Positions 11,191 through 22,225 of a DNA stretch of 64,000 nucleotides are shown here, piece after piece; the first letter of the stretch is position 1; the number at the start of each line of letters is the position of its first letter. This DNA comes from Mya arenaria (Eukaryota > Mollusca > Bivalvia > Myida > Myidae): assembly GCF_026914265.1 (NCBI RefSeq), contig NC_069127.1, forward strand, positions 70,856,223 through 70,920,222. Reading direction: 5' to 3'. Made by a program: the position numbers and the translations under genes. Under the pieces are notes generated by a model. It made no database searches. It saw nothing but the letters and a program-made list of their open reading frames with translations, and had not been told where the DNA came from.

Positions 11191-13866
11191 TTATATATAT
11201 ATATAAATAATTGGTATGTTTATCAAGAATTGTTAAGTACCGCCTTGGAACGGTCAGTAGAATGTAAATTTACTGGGGGTTTAAACCAGTTTATGTGCAC
11301 AAACCTCACTCTTATCCCAACAATTCTTAATAAAGATAAAACGCAAAAGATAAATCTTATCAAAGCATGCATTAACTTAACTTTACTTATTAGCAAAAGT
11401 TTGCCTATGTTTGCCTTGTTATTCACAAAACAACTTCAAAAATACAACACATTAAAGAGAAATAGTTTCTAAATTAAAATGATCAAAATTAAAATAATTG
11501 ATTTTTGTAGATGAAACACCTAAAAAGTTATTAAATCCGTGATATTTTCTCAATCAATTCATTTCAATGAAATGCCATTTTCAAAAATAAATACACAAAC
11601 ATCCGTCTATACGTACACTATAAAAAGTATATAAAATAAAGTTAACATTAAGTCTTGAAAAATCTTTAATTCCAAAACTTTTTTCCTTCATTGTCTATAT
11701 GATCAGCAACTCTCTTATATTTCTATATCGTCAGCTAACTCGTCAGCACTTAAGTACGTGCCTGTCAAAATGGCGTGCGTTTGTTATTTCCACGTGGGCT
11801 ATCATGTGATGTTTTAAGCGGGGAAACTGTGCGATCATTGAGATCATTGTGTCACGTGATGGAATGATGCGCTTTTAGTGGATAGTAATTCTTTGTTTAC
11901 GTTTGGATGTTCATTCATTTTTGGGCGCAGGGATACTACTTTAATATTATCTTTATTTCAGTTCAACAAATTAAATGATTAAAATATATTTTGCGTTATG
12001 ATTGCTTCTTGCTTTGTCAAATCTAGCTCGATTATTGGAAACATAGCTTGCAATTTATATAGTCCGCACTTTCTCAAACTATATTTTTGGTGGTAAAGAG
12101 GCAGACGACACTTGTTACTATTAATAGGCATTTTATGTTGTGAGTGTCGAGTTTCTGGCTACACTGAACAGGGTTGAAAACAACCCTGTTCAAAAATAGT
12201 TAATATTGACTGAGCATTGTTGGTTTTTAACCGACGTGATTTTCCTTATTAATCTGGTTAAGGTTCTTTGAAAAAAAAGATCAAATTGTATATCATAGGT
12301 GTTATGTATGTTTTACCATAACATATGCATATAAGTGTTTTTCTGTACTGGTAAATGACCTATTATTCGCCTGTACCATTTTTTCGCCCATCATGTTTAA
12401 ACAATCAGAACGAAATATTCCTAACAACCAGTCTGGCGTTTCATTGGGGCATCTCGCGCGCGCTCAATTGCATGAGGCCCTGTAAGAAAATTATGGTAAT
12501 AAATTATTCAATTACAATTTATAAATGTTTTTTTTAAGTTCAATTCTAGAAAAAGTAAATGGTAAAATATAAAACCGGGGCGTCATCGCCGATTTTTCCG
12601 TCCAAGGGAGGCAATTCATATCTAAATCATTATTACATTTTTGTACGTATATGCGGTGTCTCTCTTTTTAACTGTTTTAATTGGCTTTAAACTAATTTTG
12701 TACAGCAGTCAAAATGAATAATCGCTAACTTGCAGGGTGGTTTAATTTTCAAATGTTCGTTTGATTTGATACACATTTTATCACAATGCCTTACAAAAAC
12801 TACAGCCACAAACACTAGCTCAGGCTATTTCGGCCGTGCGTCGAAATGTATCGAGTCAGAGGGCGGCAGCCTACCATATGGCCTTCCAAGATCAGCGCCC
12901 AGGATTGCAGACCAGTCAAAGTTGTTTGCTGGCTGACCAGTGCCTACCGCTTACACGAGACATTGCTCAATCATTCAAGAAATTTATGCTGTTATTATGA
13001 TTTTAAGATTGAGAAAATGAAGTGAGATTGATGCTTTCGAAAATCACCCGTAATAATAATTTGCATTATACGTGTTCTCAGGTACCTTGTTTTAAAGGTG
13101 TGTCTTCTTATTATGGCGGACAATCACAATGCGGCTGTTCAAAGATAACCAATGCAGTTTCAATGTAACGGATGTTAAATTGAACGTTCAGATGATTTGT
13201 TTACATTTTAAATTGGCTGTACAAATACTGACTATTTAAACTGTTTCATCTATGGAAGTAGCCATATACAAACATGTAAACCGACAAAAATACCCAGCAC
13301 ATAGCTAAGCAATTGCAAAACTGTTGATATTAATAAATAGTAAGTTGAATAAATTTGCAACTATTTATTAACGGCTTTAACAAAAGCAATACAAACAACT
13401 CACATCGTATAACTATACAACAGTTTACTTGATGTTTGTATTTGATGAGCATATGTCATTGTAAAACAAATTTTACATGATATTTACTTTAAATAATGTG
13501 ATTGATGTATGTTTTAAATAATTTGTAAAAAGTAACGGAAGTTAACATGGTTTAACAACTTTGAACAAGGAACATTTTCTCAATTTAAACAACAATCTAG
13601 ACGCAAACGATGCGAATAGATTAGAACTATGCTGAAACAACCAATATCTAGGAGGAAAAGCTCATAAAAATGAGAACAACACAACTGCATGGTGAACAGA
13701 AACGACAAGTTAACATGATGTTGAAGCGTTGTTTTCCAATTTATATGTCATTTCTCTTAACAATTGCGTTTTCAATCACACATTCAGTTCATAGAGTCAT
13801 TTTGTATTTCCTGATGGTCGCGGGTCTGGAACTATTGTCAACATATTTTTTATTGGAAGCCAAAGT
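11191..13866. other. No gene recognised; one perfect hairpin and one GC-richer block
   Basis: Mostly AT-rich. A perfect 12-bp hairpin lies at 12165-12192. The block 12810-12960 is richer in GC and open in more than one frame (for example plus 12730-12936), but its product is not recognisable. The plus frame starting at 13670 runs antisense to the better supported minus gene fragment described next. Confidence 0.45.
12165..12192. other. Perfect 12-bp hairpin with AAAA loop
   Basis: TGAACAGGGTTG is followed by AAAA and its exact reverse complement CAACCCTGTTCA. No other element boundary was recognised around it. The structure is certain as sequence; a function is not. Confidence 0.85.
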
Positions 13867-14529
13867 TCATCTCGTACTGGTGGCCACTATCAACTTGTTC
13901 CTGACCTTTCCAGCTTGCTGCATGAAATTTATCTGCACCTCCCTCTCAAGGTCATCCTTTTTAGTGAATTCACCAACATGCCACCTACCGTCATACACTG
14001 CTGAGACGTATGTCCAAACCTCAGGAGTAATGATTTCAGTCTCCTTATCTGTCGTTGCGCTGGGTTTACCAATACATGTTATACTTTCTATTGCATGTGT
14101 AACCTCCTTGACTGATTGCTGCTCCATGTTATTTGATTGCTTCATGTCAAATAGTCCCCACCCCTTACATGCAGTTGTGTTGACGTCCTCGATACAACCC
14201 CGACAGTTGCATGATGTATCGCGCAAAGCGACACGATTGTCCCCAACAGGTACCACAGAATGCACTTTCATTGTTCCAGGCACGGCTTTAAGACCAGTGG
14301 CTTTGCTCATTAGGATTTCGTGTGATTCCTCATACTCTTTGTCACTTACTAAGATGTACTTTACCTCACTTGTAGAAAAATCATTTGTACTTTGAATGAC
14401 ACATTTCCCCTGTTTAACAGCCATGTCTGCTGACCTTTTGACGCTGCCGCCCAGGCCATCACAGGGGCCTTTTCCATGTCCTGGAAGTTTGAACCCGCCA
14501 TTATTTGAACATTTGGTAAACAAGGTCAA
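13867..14529 (-). pseudogene. Fragment of an unnamed transposon-associated protein with a GHGKGPCDGLGG motif
   Basis: The minus strand is open for 220 residues. From the N terminus it has GHGKGPCDGLGGSVKR (about residues 17-32) and a middle stretch with KVHSVVPVG and TSCNCRGC (about 87-110). A C-terminal segment reads VWTYVSAVYDGRWHVGEF followed by VQINFMQQAGK (about 168-207). I recognise this architecture from many uncharacterised, apparently multicopy invertebrate proteins. They usually end in a further tryptophan-proline block, which is missing here, so the fragment is probably truncated at both ends. The family has no name or proven activity that I can give. A 241-codon frame on the opposite strand (13670-14395) has no recognisable content and is taken as its shadow. 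A related, more decayed copy lies at 58745-59330. Confidence 0.6.
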
Positions 14530-14897
14530 CGCTTCAAAGTGAAGAAAAATTCATCCCTTTACGTAGGTATTGCTTTTTATTAGTCAATTTTTAAACACAA
14601 ATAGTCATTGTAGTAAAATATCCATATAAGACTTTCCTCAGCTTTAAAAGGAGATCCATCAATACATCTTCAGGTGAAAACTTCTGATGAAATGTAGGTC
14701 CTTCGAAAGCAGTGATAACAAACAAGATAGAAAATAGCAGACATGGTTTTATTGATTGTCTTCATGAGAAGCAATGAAAAATGCAAAACTGCTCAGGACC
14801 CCTAGTAGTGGCTTCAGCGGGATTCTATTCACAGTACTTAGTAAGCACTAGAATTCCCACCCAAAGTTAAAAATAATGTTTTTTATCTGTGCTTCAG
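14530..14897. other. No gene recognised; upstream of the transposase exon
   Basis: The first half of a Harbinger transposase, including the first catalytic aspartate, would be expected upstream of 14898. I could not find it here. The stretch ends in a good splice acceptor (GTGCTTCAG). Confidence 0.4.
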
Positions 14898-15377
14898 GCT
14901 GTTGTGGATCATGAAATGAGGATCACACATGTATACACAAGATGGCCAGGATGTGTGCATGATGCACGGGTTTTAAGAAATTCCAGTCTATATGAAGAGG
15001 CAGAAGCTGGACAACTTATCATTCATGATCATTATATTTTGGCGGACAGTGCGTATCCACTAAGAAACTGGCTAAAAAACCCTTTTAAAAACTTTGGAAA
15101 CCTAACGCCACAACAAACTCGTTTTAACAGGACACTGTCTAGTGTGCGATTAACTGTTGAACGGGCATTCGGACATTTAAAGGGTCGCTTCATACGATTA
15201 CAGAATGTTCCATTGCATAATTCAGAAGACATATGCAAGCTTATATACGCAGCTTGCATATTACATAATTTGTGTTTGCTGCATGAAGATGATGTCGAAG
15301 GGTACATCCAAGAAGACAATGATCCTAACAATCTGGCTAATGTTTATGCAACTGGCCACATTGGAGTAGTCAGATGA
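14898..15377 (+). mobile_element. PIF/Harbinger (HARBI1-like) transposase, last exon only
   Basis: The exon starts after a splice acceptor and runs open to a TGA. It encodes about 159 residues of the DDE nuclease domain of PIF/Harbinger transposases (DDE_Tnp_4). Visible hallmarks are WPGCVHDARV, then LADSAYPL with the second catalytic aspartate, and RLTVERAFGHLKGRF with the catalytic glutamate. The tail CILHNLCLL is also typical. Family members are usually about 350-450 residues, so half of the protein, including the first catalytic aspartate, is missing or lies in exons I could not find. The Myb/SANT-like partner gene of such elements lies tail-to-tail at 17377-18739. This exon itself has no internal stop and may be a fairly recent copy. 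Identity to the family is certain; activity of the element is unlikely. Confidence 0.9.
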
Positions 15378-16790
15378 TTACGTTTAGTAAATCTGCCCAA
15401 TTAGTTACTGTATGTTGCTTCAAGTACTAGTACATGCTCTGCTTACTATACTCAATTATGAGTGCTTACCATCTTGAAAAAAGATGTTTGTCATTAGCTG
15501 ATGTTACTCATTTGAACTGTTACACATTGGTAACTGTTACATAGACTAAATCAAGTATATACATTTTCCGATAAATTGAAATACTGATTTGCAAAAATAA
15601 ATATGGACAAAAACGACTGTTTTTAAAAAAATGATAAAAAAATATGTTTATTAATATCAAATATAATTGCTATTTGTCAACAAATAAAATATAAAATTAT
15701 AACCAAGATTACAACTTAATCCTGAGAAAAGCCCCTAACCAAGGCATACAAATGTCTTCCTGACTAGAGTAATACTCTTAATATCACAAATGGAAAAGAA
15801 GAAGTCTTCCTGACTAGCTTAATACATTTACTTAAGCTGTCATTGATTCGGACTTGTCCATATCAATGATATTGATATATCAATTGACTAATACTGATGA
15901 TACACGGCTACTTTGGTTATCACATAGAAAAGCATTATTATTGTACAAGGCATTATTTACATATTGTATATGTGTGTACGTGCCATTCAATTATGTCTAT
16001 TTGCACTAAATAAATGTTTTTGAGAGGTTTTGTTTGTTAAGTGAAAAAAAAACAGAATCTTTTCAAAATCTATTGTACAGTTTTTGGCAACTTCTAAGCT
16101 AAACATGTAATAATTTCTCAAAATTTGCATTAAATCTACATATTTAGAACAAAAAAAGACAACAGAACTCAGGAATTTAAAATATCGATTCAAAAGTTAA
16201 TATCAATAATTCAATTGGAAAAACTATCTTTGATATGTCATAAGAATCAATGACAGCTGTAACATGTACACTAAAGTAACAAAAAAGTAAGCTTTCACAC
16301 ATTCTGCCATCCACTTTGTCAGTTTATCAAACATTTAATGATATGATTTACTTTTATCAAATTTTCTGTTGGAAACTGTGCTAAACCAAAATTCTCAAAA
16401 AGAGGTGGATACATATTCAAAAAGCTAGTATTTCCGACCATTACAATCCGGGCTCTCCGAAAGGTGTAGTGTTTATTGGTATAACATTATAAAACTGATA
16501 AAACATTTAATGTAATAACAACCCACTTTCTGAGAAAATTGCTATTTACATGTATTGACTTCGAGGTGAGATTTGAGATGATATTGCAAAAACATGTCAT
16601 GGTAAATTATGTCATATTGTGACAAATATTTCAACTAAAGTAAGTCCAATTTTCATAAAAACTAAACAACAAGAAAAGTTTGGCTTAACTGAAACAAACT
16701 ACCTTAAAACTTGTCATGAAACTGCAGAAGCCTATACGTGCAACTGAGTAGTTTTTAAAATTCATGCTTACGACCTTTAGTAGTTGTTAT
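15378..16790. other. No gene recognised; spacer between the two Harbinger-type genes
   Basis: AT-rich sequence between two convergent transposon genes. AATAAA occurs near 15596, a possible poly(A) signal for the transposase. The minus frame 15987-16193 has no recognisable domain. Confidence 0.45.
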
Positions 16791-16794
16791 AATA

Positions 16795-16965
16795 ATTTGT
16801 GTTATTATTCAACGACTTAGTAAAGTCGTTATAATGACTTGTAAGTCATTTTTATGACTTTTATATCTCATTAAAACAACTTGGTCATAATAACGATATT
16901 ATATGTTAAGTCGTAATAAAGACTTTTAAAAGTGTTACCCCAACGACATGTGTGAAGTCCTTACC
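16795..16965. repeat. Palindromic CGACTT/AAGTCG repeat, MITE-like relic
   Basis: Multiple short inverted copies of the CGACTT/AAGTCG word (for example CGACTTAGTAAAGTCG) and variants with GACTTGTAAGTC are packed into about 150 bp. This resembles a decayed foldback element. No clear ends were found. Confidence 0.5.
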
Positions 16966-16999
16966 CAGTATCCGCATTAGTTTTTGAAATCTATAGTAG

Positions 17000-17280
17000 A
17001 TTGCACGCAAAACTGTTACCAGGTTTTTTCTAAGTTCAAAAGGGGCATAATTTGGCCAAAATAAATGTCATTACTTTTTGAGATAGTAACATCATCTGAG
17101 ACTGGTTATTGACCTTGAAAGAAAAATTAAGGGTAAAAGCCATGTGTCTACAAATGTCAGATATTCTGTACTTGCACGCATAACTTTAACTTAGAATGTG
17201 ACGCCGACGTCAGGGTGAGCAGAATAGCTCTGACTTTTCTTTGAATTCTGGTAGTCGAGCTAAAAAATACTTGGTGATAA
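17000..17280 (+). repeat. Interspersed repeat with AAAAGGGGCATAATTTGGCC
   Basis: The order of AAAAGGGGCATAATTTGGCC, a TTGACCTTGAAAG stretch and a terminal GACGCCGACGTCAGGGTGAG is one I know from dispersed non-coding repeats in mollusc genomes. No coding capacity is present. Class (Helitron-related or other non-autonomous) is not decided by what is visible. Confidence 0.45.
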
Positions 17281-17376
17281 GTATAGGCTTCTGTATAAAA
17301 CAGTTAACACAATTTGAGCTTTAAAACTACAGCCAAGAATGACCAGACGAATTCCTAGTATATTAAAGGCTGTGAT

Positions 17377-18739
17377 TTAGTTGCCATTTATCTTAGAATT
17401 CACATCTTTTTCATACAGATCGAGAAATCTATCCATCCTGCTCAATTTTGTCTGGTGGTGTTGCTCCATTCTATCATGGAACTCAGTGTTCTGACGTTCC
17501 ATTAATTCTAGAATTGCTGTGGATTTCCTTTTAGTTTTGCCTTTTATTTGTCACCCTGTTATCTGTTTGCTCCCACTCGGTGTTGTTTCATCTGCTGTCG
17601 TTTTGACAGTTGCAGTGCCCTGATTCCCACTAGACGACTTTCTACTGTCAAGTATGAATTGAGGTTTGGTGCTAGCCTTATTGCCATATAACTGATCAAA
17701 CTGATGTTTCTGCCTAAATGATTTAGCATCTGTGCCCGTCTTGGCATCTACAACTTCCTTCCACTTTTTTTTAAGCTGAAATACTTGTTCATTGCCTGAG
17801 TGGGAGTTATATTGCAGTGTAGTTCCTGGTTTACTTTTTCAGTTATAGCTTTCCATAACAGACTATGGTTCTTTGTGCGTGTAAAGTGATCATTTCTTTC
17901 ATGACGCAAATCAACAAGAAAGTCCTCTTCGTAACACTTCCATGTATGGATACCACCTTGTGATTGACTGCTGCTTCCAGACTGGCTTGCACATAACTGA
18001 TTTTGATCATTACCTAGCTGATGTTGACTGCTTTCGAATGGAGGTTGTCCGCTACCCAGCTGAGGTTGACTGTCAAACAGCTGAGTTTGACTGCTGTCTA
18101 ATGGATCTTGCCTGTTACAGGACTGAGGTTGGCTGTTACTCAAGAAACTGTTGATTAGCTTTTCCTTTAGTGAGCGATCTAAAACATGCACATTTCAATA
18201 ATTAATACAAACATATAAGATTGTACTATTGCTAATAAAAAAACCATTTGCCTATTTCATGATTGATTGATTGAAGTTTTGTGCCAGTTTTAACAATATT
18301 TCAGTCATATCACAGCAATCAGTTATGCATGTATCCTGGGCAGGCTTAGAGCATCTAAGCGGTTTACCAGTACTGAATCTGAATGCTGAAGTATGCAAGA
18401 AACAGACAACTTGCTTCACACGATACTTCACAGATGATTTCAGCTAATCTCACACTAACATAACATTATGCTGCGGAGAATATCAAACTACCATATTTAA
18501 CTCAGACACTCATAATATTATCAAATGTGTTCAAACAAGAAACTTCTGCTCATCAATTATCTGTTACAGTTTTGGAAATTATCCAAATATGAATGAAGGC
18601 AATGTGGTGCATATATAACTAAAATGTGGAACAGAAATCTGCTTTTACCTGTATCTTTAGAGAGTATCTTTTTCGCCACATCATCAGGACACTGCAACTG
18701 ACTTTTCTGACCATTATGGCTGATCGTTAGAATCTTCAT
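17377..18739 (-). pseudogene. Harbinger-associated Myb/SANT-like DNA-binding protein, two exons, frameshifted
   Basis: Exon 1 is 18739-18649, starts MKILTISHNGQK and ends at a GT donor. Exon 2 starts at 18178 after a TTTTAG acceptor, and the junction restores an aspartate codon in phase. A long Ser/Gln/Asn-rich linker with repeated SQ units follows. Then comes a trihelix Myb/SANT-like domain (WKCYEEDFLVDLRHER, then LWKAITEKVNQEL and ITPTQAMNKYFSLKK). A run of eight A (17765-17772 on plus) shifts the frame and causes a stop at 17748. In the next frame the expected continuation KWKEVVDAKTGTDAKSF follows. One more in-frame TGA precedes a basic, coiled-coil-like tail with ELMERQNTEFHDRMEQ that ends at 17377. 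In PIF/Harbinger elements such a protein is known to help the transposase reach DNA. The convergent transposase exon at 14898-15377 supports that pairing. The single-base change could also be an assembly error in the homopolymer. Confidence 0.78.
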
Positions 18740-19252
18740 CCTATTTACAACAATAAATAATATAGCTGCAACATACTCAGAGTTTTAAAAACAAGCCATT
18801 AGTAATGCGAGACAGTCAGACGGATAGAGTAAAAACAATATGTCTCCATCATAGATCTGGGGGCATATAAATTCGGATTTCCACATCCCTGATGTTCAGT
18901 CATGGTACTGGTGTCTTTTAAAGGCAAGTAACACTCAAGTACCTCTCTTCTGACAGTTTGTTACATCTAGTTGGAGTACATTTGTATTTTAGGCGTTTTC
19001 CAGAACAATAAGAAAGAGTAACTATACGTTTAAATTTACAATGAAACTTCGTTCACAAATTGATACCACAATGCTTGATACAGTGGTCTGAACATTAAAT
19101 TGCCATTTTGTAACCATTCCAACCTGCAAAGTCATGAGATAAAATGATAGCCTAGCTGTTGCATGTTATTTTTTAAACTGAACATATCATTTCCATTCAA
19201 CAAGATATTTTAATTCGAATCAGGCACGCTGAACAAGAACATTCATTTCAAT
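18740..19252. other. No gene recognised
   Basis: AT-rich sequence upstream (on the minus strand) of the Myb-like gene. Terminal inverted repeats of the Harbinger element were looked for here and not found. Confidence 0.4.
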
Positions 19253-19393
19253 AGGTACCTGTATCTGTTGCACACTTTTCACACAATGTCCCCCTCAATT
19301 CCTTTGTAAGTTGAAGTTCCAGTTCGTACTCAGCACAAGTGGCATGGAAACACAGACGACAGTGTGGACAACGGAGATAAATCCTGATTTTTT
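19253..19393 (-). CDS. Cysteine-rich (zinc-binding-like) exon
   Basis: On the minus strand an open stretch of about 42 codons reads LRCPHCRLCFHATCAEYELE, and after 14 further residues CEKC. It ends at a donor-like CAG/GTACCT. The preceding AAAAAAATCAG could be an acceptor. The pattern C-x2-C-x2-C-x-H-x2-C with a late C-x2-C is typical of small zinc-binding folds. It lies about 510 bp upstream of the Myb-like gene on the same strand. It could be an earlier exon of that transposon gene, though I could not join it in frame to the ATG at 18739. It may be a separate gene piece. Confidence 0.45.
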
Positions 19394-19475
19394 TATCAAA
19401 GCATGTTTATAGCTGGTCATTGAATTTTAAAGTTGCAATAAAAGAGCAGAAATATTTATAAATGCGTAATACATT

Positions 19476-19665
19476 ACAGGGGCCATAACTCTTAAAATAA
19501 CGGGCGGAGCCAGACAAAAAGTAGGAGGTGCGCTAGTTCATATCATGATAAAGACTCATTCAAGGTGTCATCAATTTAATATTTTATATCAAATACTTTT
19601 TGAGCCAGGCACATCACAAACCTCCGACAGACGCACGGACAAAGACCAAATCTATTTTGGGGCAC
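19476..19665 (+). repeat. Interspersed repeat with GGGGCCATAACTC
   Basis: GGGGCCATAACTC, GCGGAGCCAGACAAAAAGTA and a terminal CAGACGCACGGACAAAGACC occur in the order I know from a very common dispersed molluscan repeat. The plus frame beginning at 19545 falls inside it and is not a gene. Confidence 0.6.
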
Positions 19666-20600
19666 AAAAAGTACTTTTAACTGATGTTTCATATTTAATT
19701 TACTTTAAAATGTTTCTAGTACTTATACTGAACATTATGGTATATTTATACACAATGTATGTGGCTATTTTGTTTATAAAATATATACAAATAGGACCTT
19801 CTAACACTTAAGCTGAACGTTAAAAAATTTTAGTATCAAAAGAAAAACCCAGATTTAACAACATAAACTTTCATTACCTGTAATCACCGTCAATGAAAAT
19901 TTATGTTTCCTTTGATTTATCTTGGGCTTCTTATGACGCTAACGAGTGTTCTGGAGCTTTTCCGTGACAAATGTAACATGTCCACTTGATCCGCAGTGTT
20001 TCAGCATTCATCTGCAAGGGTATACAATTTTAGATTGATTGCAACATCGTTAACCCTTAATCCTCTGTATATAAAGGCCTTGTAACCAGCCTAGGCCCAG
20101 ATCAGCCGTGCTGGGTGATTAGGGCCCACGCTGTTACCTACTGATTAAGCAACAACAGTGTAGGATTGATATTAATGCCAGCTAATCTGGGTCTACGCTA
20201 GTCCAAGGACGTTTTGGAACAGCGTGATAACTTTTGACTGTCGCTGTCCCGTTAGAGGGATGACAACTCTAAAATATCAGATCATAAAATAAGTCATTCC
20301 AATAAGCCAAATGAGTAAGGGTAGGTCTACGCTGGCTGCATAGGACCGACAATAATAATGCCTACAGTTAACAAAGAAGATCATTATCTTTAGAAGAGAC
20401 TGACGCTTTAATCAGCTACTAACAGGCTAGGCACATCTCATGCTTCGTGTTATTAGCCCAATCTGACTAGGATAACTATACAATATGATATCATACAATA
20501 AGTCATCCCAATAGGCCAAATGAGTAAAGCTATAATGACTGGAACTGGTGGAATTCAGGTGTAATAATAAAGGTCATTTACAACAGACTTGCTGTTAGAT
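19666..20600. repeat. Unclassified repeat region with an internal direct repeat
   Basis: A 38-bp segment containing ATAAGTCATTCCAATAAGCC (20280-20318) recurs at 20490-20527 with few changes. Flanking GC-richer sequence such as AACCAGCCTAGGCCCAGATC looks like dispersed repeat sequence. No frame of interest was found. Confidence 0.5.
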
Positions 20601-20604
20601 TAAT

Positions 20605-20682
20605 TCTTTAGTTATGCGGTTGAGGTATCTGCTTGTCATGCAGGAGACGTAGGTTTGATCCCTTTGTAGAGCCAGTGGATTT
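20605..20682 (+). repeat. tRNA-Asp-like SINE head
   Basis: The sequence GGTATCTGCTTGTCATGCAG followed by GAGACGTAGGTTTGATCCC resembles the anticodon arm (GTC) and T arm of tRNA-Asp, with a B-box-like GGTTTGATCCC. The D arm and acceptor stem are poorly conserved. It is read as a tRNA-derived repeat rather than a tRNA gene. Confidence 0.45.
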
Positions 20683-21188
20683 TCACTCCATATATTGCAA
20701 CAGAAGAAATACTGCCACTAACAAGGCTAGTCTATATGCTAATACAGCTTGAGGCAGCAACAAGAAGCGAAGACAGAAAATGCGTCGTCCAAAATTATTG
20801 TTTTACAGAATTATCATTTGCTTGTTGTTAGTAAGTAATTACGACTGTACTGAAACACTATAGGGGACGAAAAAGAGTGGGTACAAATTGAATAGTCATC
20901 AACATCCATGTGCGGACATTTTACACCCATTTATTTCTTGGTTTTCATATGCAATTACGTTAACCAACCGATGCGACACTCGAAGAACTTAAAACTTCAT
21001 ATATTTCTATATAAGTGAACGTTAAATCAACAGAAATCATTACGAAAACGTACATCTTTGGCCTTTCGCCGCCATCTTCAAACCAGAGGAATGGCCGCTT
21101 CAGACTGATTCGACCAGCGTACCAAACTAGTCAAACTAAAGTGAATTCGGTCGATGTTTAGTTCCACTAAGGTTACCACGGTTCGTGA

Positions 21189-21353
21189 TCGAAGTCGCTC
21201 ATAAAGGATGGCCAATCGGATAAACAGTTCCGACAGATATTCACTCGCCATTCAAATATAACGGACAAGAGGGCAGAGACTTCCGACAAGGCCAGAAAGT
21301 CGATGTCAGCACAACAGACTATGGACGACTTTTTCGATCTGGGCAACTATTAG
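21189..21353 (+). CDS. Possible 3'-terminal exon with a PIP-box-like C terminus
   Basis: The plus frame is open from 21189 (after a TGA at 21186) to a TAG at 21351-21353. It encodes a basic, Ser/Thr/Lys-rich tail ending SAQQTMDDFFDLGNY. QQTMDDFF fits the PCNA-interacting pattern Q-x-x-[ILM]-x-x-[FY]-[FY]. PIP boxes at the C terminus occur in CDK inhibitors and DNA replication or repair proteins. I found no upstream exon, no recognisable domain and no obvious splice acceptor, so this could equally be chance or a pseudogene piece. Confidence 0.25.
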   Translation, partial: SKSLIKDGQSDKQFRQIFTRHSNITDKRAETSDKARKSMSAQQTMDDFFDLGNY

Positions 21354-21880
21354 ACATTTATTTGCATGTTTTTACACATTTTAAGTCATGTTTCTGCTAG
21401 TTTTTGCAATAAAAGTTAAGATTAAATGCACACCGACGTATTATATATAGGAATACATTTAAACATGAACGCTTTAGATCTTCAATTGCGATGTGGCTGA
21501 CTGGTCTTGTCGCGAAACTCAGAGGCAGAAAGTCATAGGTCCAACTGCTGCCCACACCTACAGACACCAGGCAATGGTGCATCAGAATATCACCGCGCAT
21601 CTGTCTGTGTCTGCAAGTGGCCCCATTTGGTTATATTTTCGGTACTAATTTCTATATTATCTGTGTATGGTGTGACATATACAGTGTATGTTTATATGCA
21701 ATGCACTAAAACGTGTATGATATTTTATAGATATAGTATGCGGTAAAAAGGCATATTTATTATGACGTATCCACTGGTTTCTACTTTATATAATCATTTA
21801 AAGGGATCACATCCACATCGATAATATCAGGATCAGGATTCCCGACTCATGGTTGGTTGGGGTCAGTATGTCAGGTTTCA

Positions 21881-22225
21881 TTAAAGCTGCACGCTCACAG
21901 ATTGAACGTTTTGACAACTTTTTTCATTTTTTTTGTCTTGGAACAGCCCAATTTATGCAAAAATGCATGGAACCAAGTAATATAAGACTGCTGACAAAAG
22001 ATCAGATCGCAGATTTTCATATCTAAGTCCAAACATTGATGTTTTATGCACTGTTTGTAACGCTTTTAGCCATAAAACATTAATTTTCGAACGGAAATAT
22101 GAAAATCTGCGATCTGATCTTTTGTCAGCAGTCTTATATCACTGGTTTGCTGATATTTAGGCAAACAAATGGTTAATTCCAAGACAAAAAATAAAAACAG
22201 TAAATCAGTGAGGGTGCAGCTTTAA
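21881..22225. mobile_element. Complete foldback MITE with TTAA target site
   Basis: The element starts TTAAAGCTGCACGCTCAC and ends GTGAGGGTGCAGCTTTAA. Its inner halves are also inverted copies of each other: GATCAGATCGCAGATTTTCA lies on the left and its exact complement on the right, around a centre near 22045. It has no coding capacity. The TTAA at both ends suggests mobilisation by a piggyBac-like transposase, which is not in this window. The right half of an older copy is at 3225-3387. Confidence 0.92.

Noticed and set aside
13670-14395. 241-codon plus-strand frame with hydrophobic stretches
   Set aside because: It is antisense to the recognised GHGKG-type fragment, whose motifs are specific. 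The plus product has no recognisable family.
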